DNA from: Prevotellaceae bacterium UBA2744 | GTDB taxonomy: Bacteria; Bacteroidota; Bacteroidia; Bacteroidales; Bacteroidaceae | Reading direction: 5' to 3' | DNA length: 45,852 bases | Assembly (NCBI GenBank): GCA_002353575.1 | Contig: DEJQ01000014.1 | Coordinates: forward strand, 2,097 to 47,948 | In this document: positions 24,382 to 33,204 of the stretch, piece by piece | Numbering within the stretch: position 1 is the stretch's first letter | Layout: every line of letters starts with the position of its first letter | The notes under the pieces: model-generated | Databases searched by the model: none | Told to the model about the DNA's origin: nothing | Seen by the model: the letters and a program-made list of their open reading frames with translations, nothing else | Position numbers and translations under genes: made by a program

Positions 24382-26058
24382 ATGAATAACAAGAAGTTAA
24401 CCCCTTCTTATATCTTTGAGACCAGCTGGGAGGTATGCAATAAGGTCGGGGGTATTTATACAGTCTTATCTACTCGCGCGAAGACGCTGCAAGATAAGCT
24501 GCGGGACAAGGTTTTCTTTGTCGGTCCTGACTTCTGGCTCGAGAAGAAGAATCCGCTGTTTAAGGAGAGCAAGACGCTGATGAAGAACTGGCGCCAGTTC
24601 GCTCTGGAGAATGATAATGTTAGTTTCCGCGTGGGACGCTGGCAGGTACCGGGCGAGCCGATCGCTATTCTGGTGGATTTCCGCCCTTACTTTTCTGAGA
24701 CTAACAGTATCTTCGGCTGGGCATGGGAAAACTTCGGCGTGAATTCGCTCCATGCCTATGGCGACTATAACGACAGCCTGGTGTTCTCGTGGGCTGCAGG
24801 CAAGGTGATTGAGAGCTATTTCCGATTCCATAACCTGACGGAGAAGGATAATGTGGTGTTCCAGGCGCACGAGTGGCAGACCTGTCTGGCCGCTTTGTAT
24901 GTGCAGAAGCAGGTGCCCGAGATAGCTACTATCTTTACTACACACGCTACGACGACGGGGCGCAGCATTGCCGGCAACGGCAAGCCGCTGTATGACTATC
25001 TGTTTGCCTACAACGGCGACCAGATGTCGCAGGAACTGGGCGTGGAGGCTAAACATTCGGTAGAGAAGAATGCTGCGCTCGCCGTGGATTGCTTCACAAC
25101 CGTAAGCGACATAACTGACAGGGAATGCAAGCAACTGCTCGGCCGCCAGTCGGACGTGGTGCTGATGAACGGTTTCGAGGACGGATTCGTGCCCTCGCCC
25201 CAGGCTGCATTCGCCGAGGCCCGCAAGTCTGCCCGCCGTGCGATGCTGAAGGTAGCCAATACGCTGATGGGTACGGACCTGAAGGATGACACTATCATAG
25301 TGGCAACGGGCGGACGCTATGAGTATAAGAATAAGGGTATCGACGTGTTTGTGGATGCCATCAACCGCCTGCGATTCGAAGAGGAGCTGCAGAAGCCTGT
25401 GCTGGCATTTATATTCGTGCCGGCTTGGATGCGTGAAGCACGCGGCGACCTGAAGCAGGCCCTGAAGCAGACTACGAAGACGAGGGGCGCACTGCAGAAT
25501 CCGCGTATCACTCATGAACTGAACGAGCCATGGAACGACCGCGTGTTGGGGCAGATGGACTGGCTGAATATGCACAATGCCGAGGAGGACAACGTAAAGC
25601 TGATTTTCGTTCCGTGCTATCTGGACGGACAGGACGGTATCTTCAACAAGCAGTATTACGACCTGATTATCGGTGCCGACATCACCGTGTTCCCTTCATA
25701 CTACGAGCCGTGGGGCTATACTCCGACCGAGAGCGTCGCGTTCCACGTGCCCTGCATCACGACCGACCTTGCAGGCTTCGGACTGTGGGCAAACGGGCTG
25801 AAGGGCGGTCCGTCGGAACTGACCGACGGTGTGAAGACGATACACCGCAGCGACTATAACTTCACGGAGGTGTCGGAGGAGATTGCCGCTACCATCCTGC
25901 AGTTCTCGCAGATGTCTGCCGCACAGGTGAAGGCTGCCCGGGCTGCCGCAGGCAAGGTGGCAGAGAAGGCGCTGTGGAAACATTTCATCACTTACTACTA
26001 CGAGGCTTACGACATAGCTCTGCGCAAGCGCGACGAGAGATTGAGAAAACTAAACTAA
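24382..26058 (+). CDS. Glycogen synthase, GT3 (eukaryote-like) family
   Basis: A 558-aa glycosyltransferase. The N-terminal IFETSWEVCNKVGGIYTVLS closely resembles animal/fungal glycogen synthase (GT3) rather than bacterial GlgA (GT5), including the Lys-Val-Gly-Gly donor loop. HEWQTCLAALYVQKQ, TTHATTTGRSIAGNG, TVSDITDRECKQLLGR and VLMNGFEDGFVPS follow, then the C-terminal Rossmann domain with PSYYEPWGYTPTESVAFHVP, which holds the catalytic Glu pair. It extends alpha-1,4-glucan using a nucleotide-sugar donor (UDP-glucose in the family). It is 38 nt upstream of an alpha-glucan phosphorylase, so synthesis and breakdown enzymes share an operon, as usual in Bacteroidales. Confidence 0.94.
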   Translation: MNNKKLTPSYIFETSWEVCNKVGGIYTVLSTRAKTLQDKLRDKVFFVGPDFWLEKKNPLFKESKTLMKNWRQFALENDNVSFRVGRWQVPGEPIAILVDFRPYFSETNSIFGWAWENFGVNSLHAYGDYNDSLVFSWAAGKVIESYFRFHNLTEKDNVVFQAHEWQTCLAALYVQKQVPEIATIFTTHATTTGRSIAGNGKPLYDYLFAYNGDQMSQELGVEAKHSVEKNAALAVDCFTTVSDITDRECKQLLGRQSDVVLMNGFEDGFVPSPQAAFAEARKSARRAMLKVANTLMGTDLKDDTIIVATGGRYEYKNKGIDVFVDAINRLRFEEELQKPVLAFIFVPAWMREARGDLKQALKQTTKTRGALQNPRITHELNEPWNDRVLGQMDWLNMHNAEEDNVKLIFVPCYLDGQDGIFNKQYYDLIIGADITVFPSYYEPWGYTPTESVAFHVPCITTDLAGFGLWANGLKGGPSELTDGVKTIHRSDYNFTEVSEEIAATILQFSQMSAAQVKAARAAAGKVAEKALWKHFITYYYEAYDIALRKRDERLRKLN

Positions 26059-26096
26059 AACCGTTAATATTAACATTTAAAAATATAACAAACACT

Positions 26097-28664
26097 ATGA
26101 GAATTAAGGCAAGTAATGCCAACACACCGAATTGGCGTGAAATCAGTGTTCGTGTGCAGGTTCCCGAGGCTCTGAAACCGCTGGACGAAATTGCTCACAA
26201 CATGTGGTGGACATGGAACAACGAAGTAGGACATCTGTTTAACGACATGGATGCACAGCTGTGGCACGACACAGTGCAGAACCCCGTTCTGTTCCTTTCA
26301 CGTATGAATTATGAGAAACTCGAGAAACTTGCAAAAGACAAGAAGATCGTTGACCGTGTAAACGAAATCTACAAGGACTTCCGTGCATACATGGATGTGG
26401 AGCCTGACAAGACTCGCCCGTCTGTTGCATACCTGTGTATGGAGTATGGTCTGAGCCACGTGCTGAAGATATACTCAGGCGGTCTGGGAATCCTCGCCGG
26501 CGACTACGTGAAGGAGGCTTCCGATTCGAACGTTGACTTCTGCGCCGTAGGTTTCCTTTACCGTTACGGTTACTTCACACAGACCCTGTCGATGGACGGC
26601 CAGCAGGTAGCTAACTACGAGGCTCAGACTTTCCCGACTCTGCCTATCGAACGTGAGAACGACGCTAACGGCAATCAGCTCGTTATCGACGTGCCTTACA
26701 ATAACTACACTGTACATGCCCTGGTATGGCGTGTGAACGTAGGCCGTGTGAAGCTCTACCTGCTCGACACCGACAACGATATGAACTCGGAGTATGACCG
26801 CAGCATCACTCACGCCCTGTATGGCGGCGACTGGGAAAACCGTATCAAGCAGGAAGTCCTGCTCGGTATCGGTGGCGTATTGCTGCTCAACAAACTCGGC
26901 ATCAAGAAGGACATCATCCACTGTAACGAAGGTCATGCTGCGCTGGCAAACGTAGAGCGTTTGGCTGAATACGTAGAGAGCGGTCTGTCGTTCAACGAGG
27001 CTCTTGAAGTGGTTCGTACTTCTTCTCTCTATACAGTTCACACTCCGGTACCTGCAGGCCACGACTACTTCGACGAGGGCCTGATGGGCAAGTACCTCGG
27101 TCACTATGCAGAGCGTCTCGGCATCTCATGGGACGACTTCATGGGTATGGGCCGTATCAATCCTGAGGACAAGAACGAGAAGTTCTGTATGAGTACTTTC
27201 GCCTGCAACACCTGCTCATGGGTGAACGGCGTGAGCTGGCTCCACGGAAAGGTATCGCGCGAGATGTTCAGCGGCATCTGGAAAGGCTACTTCCCCGAGG
27301 AGCTGAAGAACGTAGGCTACGTAACCAACGGCGTACACATGCCTACATGGACAGCAAGCGAGTGGAAGGCTGTATATGCCAAGTATTTCGATGCTTCTTA
27401 CCTCTCCGACCAGTCGAACGTGAAGATCTGGGAGGCTATCTATAATGTACCGGACAAGGAAATATGGGAAACCAGAATGAAACTGAAGAACAAACTCTTC
27501 GACTACATCAAGAAGCAGTTTGAGGAAGACTGGCTGAAGCACCAGGGCGACCCTTCACGTATCGTGTCTATCCTGGAAAAAATCAATCCAAACGCCCTGA
27601 CAATAGGTTTCGCCCGCCGTTTCGCTACATACAAGCGTGCACACCTGCTCTTCTCCGACCTCGACCGTCTGGCTAAGATCGTGAACAATCCTAACTATCC
27701 GGTTCAGTTCCTCTTTGCAGGAAAGGCTCACCCGGCTGACGGCGCAGGCCAGGGACTGATAAAGAAAATCTACGAAATCAGCCGCCGTCCGGAGTTCATC
27801 GGCAAGATTATCTTCCTTGAGAACTACGACATGAAGCTGGCGCGCCGCCTCGTAACCGGTGTGGATATCTGGATGAACACTCCGACACGTCCGCTCGAGG
27901 CTTCCGGTACATCAGGCGAGAAGGCCCTGATGAACGGTGTGGTAAACCTCTCAGTGCTCGACGGATGGTGGCTCGAAGGCTATCGCGAGGGTGCAGGATG
28001 GGCTCTTACCGAGAAGCGCACATTCCAGAACCAGGAACAGCAAGACCAGCTCGACGCTGCTACAATCTACTCTCTGCTCGAAAACGAAATCCTGCCTCTC
28101 TACTACCAGCAGGGCAAGAACGGATATAGCGAGGGCTGGATTAAGACAGTGAAGAACTCGATTGCTCAGGTAGCTCCAAACTACACAATGAAGCGTCAGC
28201 TCGACGACTACTATACTAAGTTCTACGGTCCGCTTGCTGCACGACGCAAGGAACTCTTTGCCGACAACTTCAAGAAGGCAAAGGACATCGCAGCATGGAA
28301 GGAACTCGTGGCTTCACGCTGGGACAAGATTACTGCCGTGTCATTCGAGAAGGAAGAAGACATCATAAACGGTGACATACTCTCAGGCAAGCAGTACAAG
28401 ATTCGCTACGTAATCGACGAGCAGGGTCTCGACGATGCCGTAGGTATGGAACTCGTAACCATCTACCGCGACGAAGACAACAAGGAAAACGTAAACAGCA
28501 TCGAGCCATTCAAGGTGGTGAAGCATGAGGGCAATCTCTACACATTCGAGGTTACTCACTGCATTCCTACAGCAGGAGCATTCATGGTTGCATACCGTAT
28601 GTTCCCGAAGAATGCCGACCTGCCACACCGTCAGGACTTCTGTTACGTAAAGTGGTTTAACTAA
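26097..28664 (+). CDS. Alpha-glucan (glycogen/maltodextrin) phosphorylase, GT35
   Basis: The start at MRIKASNANTPNWREISV (26097) gives 855 aa. The reading frame is open back to 25974, but that part overlaps the synthase gene and is not conserved. Residues of about 15-120 match the DUF3417 N-terminal domain (EIAHNMWWTWNNEVGHLF). The phosphorylase core includes VAYLCMEYGLSHVLKIYSGG, IIHCNEGHAALANVE, TVHTPVPAGHDYF, the KRAHLLFSDLDRL region and the PLP-lysine segment EASGTSGEKALMNGV/VNLSVLDGWWLEG. It releases glucose-1-phosphate from storage glucan in the cytoplasm. A strong terminator follows. Confidence 0.95.
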   Translation: MRIKASNANTPNWREISVRVQVPEALKPLDEIAHNMWWTWNNEVGHLFNDMDAQLWHDTVQNPVLFLSRMNYEKLEKLAKDKKIVDRVNEIYKDFRAYMDVEPDKTRPSVAYLCMEYGLSHVLKIYSGGLGILAGDYVKEASDSNVDFCAVGFLYRYGYFTQTLSMDGQQVANYEAQTFPTLPIERENDANGNQLVIDVPYNNYTVHALVWRVNVGRVKLYLLDTDNDMNSEYDRSITHALYGGDWENRIKQEVLLGIGGVLLLNKLGIKKDIIHCNEGHAALANVERLAEYVESGLSFNEALEVVRTSSLYTVHTPVPAGHDYFDEGLMGKYLGHYAERLGISWDDFMGMGRINPEDKNEKFCMSTFACNTCSWVNGVSWLHGKVSREMFSGIWKGYFPEELKNVGYVTNGVHMPTWTASEWKAVYAKYFDASYLSDQSNVKIWEAIYNVPDKEIWETRMKLKNKLFDYIKKQFEEDWLKHQGDPSRIVSILEKINPNALTIGFARRFATYKRAHLLFSDLDRLAKIVNNPNYPVQFLFAGKAHPADGAGQGLIKKIYEISRRPEFIGKIIFLENYDMKLARRLVTGVDIWMNTPTRPLEASGTSGEKALMNGVVNLSVLDGWWLEGYREGAGWALTEKRTFQNQEQQDQLDAATIYSLLENEILPLYYQQGKNGYSEGWIKTVKNSIAQVAPNYTMKRQLDDYYTKFYGPLAARRKELFADNFKKAKDIAAWKELVASRWDKITAVSFEKEEDIINGDILSGKQYKIRYVIDEQGLDDAVGMELVTIYRDEDNKENVNSIEPFKVVKHEGNLYTFEVTHCIPTAGAFMVAYRMFPKNADLPHRQDFCYVKWFN

Positions 28665-28693
28665 AAAAAACCTTCTATAAATAATTCTTTTGT

Positions 28694-28733
28694 GGGTTCC
28701 GCATACCATCAGTGGTGTGCGGAACCTTTTTTT
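28694..28733 (+). terminator. Rho-independent terminator of the glycogen operon
   Basis: GGTTCCGCATAC (28695-28706) pairs with GTGTGCGGAACC (28715-28726) over 12 bp, followed by seven T residues (28727-28733). It lies about 30 nt after the phosphorylase stop. Confidence 0.93.
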
Positions 28734-28772
28734 CTGTTTTTTCTCCGGCAACAGCTTTTTTCTTATTTCGCA

Positions 28773-28805
28773 TTGCCGTTTTTCACTATAATTATTTTAT
28801 CTTTG
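28773..28805 (+). promoter_or_regulatory. Promoter of the GH43-GH2-GH43 operon
   Basis: TATCTTTG at 28798-28805 fits TAnnTTTG, with TTG at 28773-28775 about 22 bp upstream as a weaker -33 box. The leader to the ATG at 28874 would be about 60 nt. Confidence 0.6.
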
Positions 28806-28873
28806 CACTCGAAGAATTTTTTCAGAAAACGGGCAGCCTTCTGCTTGCCATATTATTAGTATAAATTAATTCG

Positions 28874-30010
28874 ATGAAGAACATGAAAAAGACATTCCTT
28901 TTTCTTACTCTCTTGTGCAGCAGTGTGACACTGTGTGCACAGCGAGGCCATTTCAATGCCGAACACCCATACGTTCACGACCCCGTAATGGCGCGTGGCG
29001 AAGACGGACGCTACTATCTCTTCTATACAGGTATGGGCGTAGGAGTAATATCGTCGGCAGACATGAAGACCTGGCAGCGCGAACCCTCTGTATTCAGCCT
29101 GGAGTTCAAACCCGTTGAGGACAAAGAAAACAAGTGGCAGCATCGCCGCAATTTCGAGATAGACTGGGCTGCCAGCACTCTGCCTCGTTGGGGAACAGAC
29201 ACCATTCCGGGCTATCGCGGACATATGTGGGCACCCGACATCAGTTTCCATAACGGACAGTGGTATCTCTACTATTCCTGCTCTACGTTCGGAAAGAACG
29301 GCAGTGCCATCGGTATGGCTACGAATAAGACCCTCGACCCTAAGTCGCCCGATTTCAAGTGGACCGACCACGGAGCCGTCATCGTTTCGCATAAGCATAA
29401 AGATAACTGGAATGCCATCGACCCCAACCTGATACTCGACGAGAAGGGCAATCCGTATCTCACCTTCGGCTCGTTCTGGGACGGCATCCAGTTGGTGCGC
29501 CTGAGCGATGCGGATTATAAGACCCCTGTAAGCAAGCCGAAGACCATATCGCGCCGCATAGGCAAGAAACTCAGCATCCAGGATCTGGACCGCGTGGAAA
29601 ACTTCACGATAGAGGGCAACGACACCATCGAGGCAGGGGATAATGCAGTCGAGGCTCCGTTCATCATCCGTCGCGGCAAGTATTTCTATCTGTTCGTCAG
29701 CTTCGACTACTGCTGCCGTGGCCAGCGTTCTACATACAAGACCGTGTATGGACGCAGCAAGAACATCGAGGGTCCCTATGTGGATAAAGACGGACAGCCG
29801 ATGGAGAAGGGGGGCGGCACATACCTCTACGGACCCAGCGAGAACAACTTCGGTATAGGTCACTGCTCGGCATACGAATTCGACGGACAGTGGTACTTCA
29901 TATCCCATGCCTATAATAAGAATGCCAACGGACAGGCTCAGCTCTTCGTCCGCAAACTCGACTTTGACAAGGATGGCTGGATAGTAGCCGAACCGGAACT
30001 GCGCCAATAA
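28874..30010 (+). CDS. Secreted GH43 endo-arabinanase-like enzyme
   Basis: A 378-aa protein with signal peptide (MKNMKKTFLFLTLLCSSVTLCAQ; a second ATG at 28883 is an equal start choice). It is a single five-bladed GH43 domain with the catalytic trio visible: YVHDPVMARGEDG (general base Asp), NAIDPNLILDEKGNPYLTFG (pKa-modulating Asp) and AVEAPFIIRRGKYFYLFVS (general acid Glu). GYRGHMWAPDISFHNGQWYLYYS is typical of arabinan endo-1,5-alpha-L-arabinosidases. It probably cuts arabinan side chains of pectin. It heads an operon with a GH2 enzyme 23 nt later. Confidence 0.92.
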   Translation: MKNMKKTFLFLTLLCSSVTLCAQRGHFNAEHPYVHDPVMARGEDGRYYLFYTGMGVGVISSADMKTWQREPSVFSLEFKPVEDKENKWQHRRNFEIDWAASTLPRWGTDTIPGYRGHMWAPDISFHNGQWYLYYSCSTFGKNGSAIGMATNKTLDPKSPDFKWTDHGAVIVSHKHKDNWNAIDPNLILDEKGNPYLTFGSFWDGIQLVRLSDADYKTPVSKPKTISRRIGKKLSIQDLDRVENFTIEGNDTIEAGDNAVEAPFIIRRGKYFYLFVSFDYCCRGQRSTYKTVYGRSKNIEGPYVDKDGQPMEKGGGTYLYGPSENNFGIGHCSAYEFDGQWYFISHAYNKNANGQAQLFVRKLDFDKDGWIVAEPELRQ

Positions 30011-30033
30011 CCAATAACCTATAATCATAATAT

Positions 30034-33000
30034 ATGAAAAAACAACTCTTATTTGCAAGCATGCTGCTGACAGCAGCAACGCTTTCGGCTCAGAAGCCGG
30101 TGCCCATGTGGCAAGACCCTGTGCGCAATGCAGACAACCGTAAGACAGATGTCTCTGATTACTTTGCCTACGAGTCTGTGGCGCTTGCCGAACAGAACCA
30201 GTCGCCTCTGAAGAATGTGAAGGCGCAGTCGAGTCGTTTCCTCAGCATCGAGGGTAAGTGGAAATTCCATTGGGTGGAGAGTGCCAATGAGCGCCCCACC
30301 GATTTCTATACCCTGAAGTATGACGACTCCAAATGGGGCACGATGCTCGTGCCCGGCATTTGGGAACTCAACGGCTATGGCGATGCCATCTATGTGAACA
30401 ATCACTATGCATGGCGCAGCGATTGGGTAGGGGAACCGCCTACGATTCAGGACAAGGGCAACCATGTGGGCTCGTATCGCCGCTCTTTCACCATACCTGC
30501 AGGTTGGAAAGGCGATAAAATCTATATGCACATAGGTTCGGCTACCAGCAATATCAGCGTGTATGTAAACGGCAAGTATGTAGGTTACAGCGAAGACTCG
30601 AAGGTGGCAGCCGAGTTCGACATCACTAAGTTTGTAGTTCCCGGAAAGGAAAACCTCATAGCAATGCAGATTATGCGTTGGTGCGACGGCTCGTGGAACG
30701 AAGACCAGGACTTCTGGCGCCTTTGCGGTATAGCCCGCGAATGCTACCTGTACAGCCGTCCGCAGTCGCACATCGAAGACCTCTTCATTACTCCCGACCT
30801 TGTGAACAACTATAAGGACGGTGTGCTGACGGGTAAGATAGACCTCGTGAACGGTAAGGGCAAGACCGTGAAGATTCGTCTTGTCGATGCCGGCGGCAAG
30901 GAAGTGGTAAGCAGCGAGGTGAAGGCTCAGGACAATGGTCCCGTCACCTTCTGCTACAAGACAGCCGAGTTGGAAAACATAAAGACCTGGACAGCCGAGA
31001 CTCCTAACCTGTACAATCTCTACGTTTCTCTCTACGACGGAGACAAACTCCTTGAGTGCATCCCGCAGAAAGTGGGCTTCCGTAAGGTGGAAATCAAAGA
31101 CCAGCAGTTCCTCGTAAACGGTCAGCCTGTCCTCATCAAGGGTGCCGACCGTCATGAACTTGACCCCGACGGCGGTTATGTAGTCAGCGTGGAGCGTATG
31201 CTTCAGGACATAAAAGTGATGAAGCAGCTCAACGTGAATGCCGACCGCACCTGTCACTATCCCAACGACCCGCGCTGGTATCAGCTCTGCGACGAGTATG
31301 GTATCTACATCACAGCTGAAAGCAATATCGAGAGTCACGGAATGGGCTATGGCGAAAAGTCGCTTGCCAAGGATCCGCGTTTCCACGATATGCACATAGA
31401 GCGTCAGCAGCACAACCTGCGCGTCTTGAAGAACCATCCTTCTATCGTGGTCTGGTCGCTCGGCAACGAAGCCGGCTACGGAAAGAACTTCGAGGATGCC
31501 TACGACTGGGTGAAGCAGTACGACCCCAGCCGTCCATGTCAGTATGAACAGGCAGGAAAGCAGGGCAAGACCGACATCTACTGCCCTATGTATGCCGACT
31601 ACAACCACTGCGAACGCTACTGTACAGAGGGCAATCCGCGCCCGCTCATCCAATGCGAATACTGCCACACGATGGGTAACTCTGGCGGCGGACTGAAGGA
31701 ATACTGGGATCTCATCCGCAAGTATAAGAACTATCAGGGTGGCTACGTCTGGGACTATGTAGATCAGGGCCTGCGCAGCAAGTCGAAGGTCACAGGCAAG
31801 GAAATCTTTGCCTATGGCGGCGACTATGGACGATTCCCTGCAAGCGACAACAACTTCAATATAAATGGTATGATTTCGCCCGACCGTGTTCCGAATCCTC
31901 ATGCCTACGAAATCAAATACTGCTATCAGAACGTATGGGCTAAACTCCTCTCTGCTTCCGATGGCTCAGTAGAAATATTTAATGAGAACTTCTTCACCGA
32001 CCTGAACAACATCGTTCTTGTATATACTATCAAGGCTGACGGCAAGAAGGTGTTCAGCGGAGCTATACCGCTCGCCGGCTACAATATCCGTCCGCAGGCC
32101 CGTGCCACAGTTCGCATTCCTGACATCGTAAAGGCTATGAGCGAACAGAAGGACAAGGAAATTGTATGCACCATCGAGTGTAAGCTCACTGCAGCTACAG
32201 CTCTTCAGGAGGCAGGCGAGACGGTTGCCAACGAAGAGTTTGTGCTTACCGACTACCGCTTCCCAGTAGCTGCCGACCTCACTGCTCAGCCAGCAGCTGA
32301 TAAGAAGGCGAAGACTCAGCCCAAGACTGCTTGTCTCGATGACCGTGCAGTTTATGCCGTTGCTTCTGCGGCTGGCGCATCATATACATTCGACAAGAAC
32401 AGCGGATTCGTCGCTTATATCGACATCGACGGACAGCAGATTACTCAGGATGACAGTCAGCTGCGTCCAGACTTCTGGCGTGCTCCGACCGATAACGACT
32501 ACGGAGCAGGCATGCAGAATAAATTAGCAGCATGGCAGAATCCGGGTCTCGAGAAGACGGCTTTCTCTATCCGTCAGGACGGAGTAAACGTAGTTGCATC
32601 GGCAGAGTATCGTCTGCGTCATCTTGATGCTACTGTAAAACTCGACTATGTACTCAATCCTGCCGGTCAGCTCGTAGTCACCCAGACACTCAAGGTCGAT
32701 AAGGATGCAAAGAACAAACCGCAGCTTCTGCGTTTCGGCATGAACATGAAGGTGAAGAAAGCCTTCTGTCAGATTGAATACTACGGAAAGGGTCCTCGCG
32801 AGAACTACATCGACCGACACAACTCGGAGAGCCTCGCCATCTGGCGTCAGACGGTTTCCGAGCAGTACTACCCATACATCCGTCCACAAGAGAGCGGTAC
32901 CAAGTCGCAGGTCCGCTGGTGGGCTCTCACCAACAGCGCAGGCACCGGACTCTGTTTCGCCGGCACACAGCCGCTGGAGTGTCAGACTCTGGAATACACG

Positions 33001-33204
33001 GAACACGACCTGCAGCCTACACGCGAGAAAAAGCAGTTCCACAGTGGCGACCTCATTGCACAACCATTCAACGACGTACACATCTCTGCCCGCTCTATGG
33101 GTATAGGTTGTGTCAACTCATGGGGAGCATTCCCGCGCCGCGAATACCAGATGCCTTGGCAAGATTATTCATATACATATATAATTAGTCCGATTAGAAA
33201 ATGA
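30034..33204 (+). CDS. Secreted GH2 beta-galactosidase
   Basis: A 1056-aa LacZ-type enzyme with signal peptide MKKQLLFASMLLTAATLSAQ. Domain order: sugar-binding jelly roll (about 60-250, with NGYGDAIYVNNHYAW), immunoglobulin-like domain, TIM barrel with RTCHYPNDPRWYQLCDEYGI, acid/base Glu in SIVVWSLGNEAGYGKN and nucleophile Glu in PLIQCEYCHTMGNS, then a second immunoglobulin-like domain and the C-terminal beta-galactosidase small-chain domain (LRPDFWRAPTDNDYGAGM, YGKGPRENYIDR). It releases terminal beta-galactose, here probably from arabinogalactan or galactan side chains. Its stop overlaps the next start in ATGA, so translation is coupled. Confidence 0.95.
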   Translation: MKKQLLFASMLLTAATLSAQKPVPMWQDPVRNADNRKTDVSDYFAYESVALAEQNQSPLKNVKAQSSRFLSIEGKWKFHWVESANERPTDFYTLKYDDSKWGTMLVPGIWELNGYGDAIYVNNHYAWRSDWVGEPPTIQDKGNHVGSYRRSFTIPAGWKGDKIYMHIGSATSNISVYVNGKYVGYSEDSKVAAEFDITKFVVPGKENLIAMQIMRWCDGSWNEDQDFWRLCGIARECYLYSRPQSHIEDLFITPDLVNNYKDGVLTGKIDLVNGKGKTVKIRLVDAGGKEVVSSEVKAQDNGPVTFCYKTAELENIKTWTAETPNLYNLYVSLYDGDKLLECIPQKVGFRKVEIKDQQFLVNGQPVLIKGADRHELDPDGGYVVSVERMLQDIKVMKQLNVNADRTCHYPNDPRWYQLCDEYGIYITAESNIESHGMGYGEKSLAKDPRFHDMHIERQQHNLRVLKNHPSIVVWSLGNEAGYGKNFEDAYDWVKQYDPSRPCQYEQAGKQGKTDIYCPMYADYNHCERYCTEGNPRPLIQCEYCHTMGNSGGGLKEYWDLIRKYKNYQGGYVWDYVDQGLRSKSKVTGKEIFAYGGDYGRFPASDNNFNINGMISPDRVPNPHAYEIKYCYQNVWAKLLSASDGSVEIFNENFFTDLNNIVLVYTIKADGKKVFSGAIPLAGYNIRPQARATVRIPDIVKAMSEQKDKEIVCTIECKLTAATALQEAGETVANEEFVLTDYRFPVAADLTAQPAADKKAKTQPKTACLDDRAVYAVASAAGASYTFDKNSGFVAYIDIDGQQITQDDSQLRPDFWRAPTDNDYGAGMQNKLAAWQNPGLEKTAFSIRQDGVNVVASAEYRLRHLDATVKLDYVLNPAGQLVVTQTLKVDKDAKNKPQLLRFGMNMKVKKAFCQIEYYGKGPRENYIDRHNSESLAIWRQTVSEQYYPYIRPQESGTKSQVRWWALTNSAGTGLCFAGTQPLECQTLEYTEHDLQPTREKKQFHSGDLIAQPFNDVHISARSMGIGCVNSWGAFPRREYQMPWQDYSYTYIISPIRK

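Noticed and set aside
25974..26096. Extended N-terminus for the alpha-glucan phosphorylase
   Set aside because: The added 41 codons overlap the end of the glycogen synthase gene and do not look like the family. MRIKASNANTPNWREI at 26097 is a natural start.
30049..31902. A 617-codon open frame on the minus strand opposite the GH2 gene, and similar long antisense frames (e.g. 28856-30079, 24466-25575)
   Set aside because: They lie wholly opposite strongly supported enzymes whose codon bias leaves the antisense frame open, and their translations show no domain, signal or start context.
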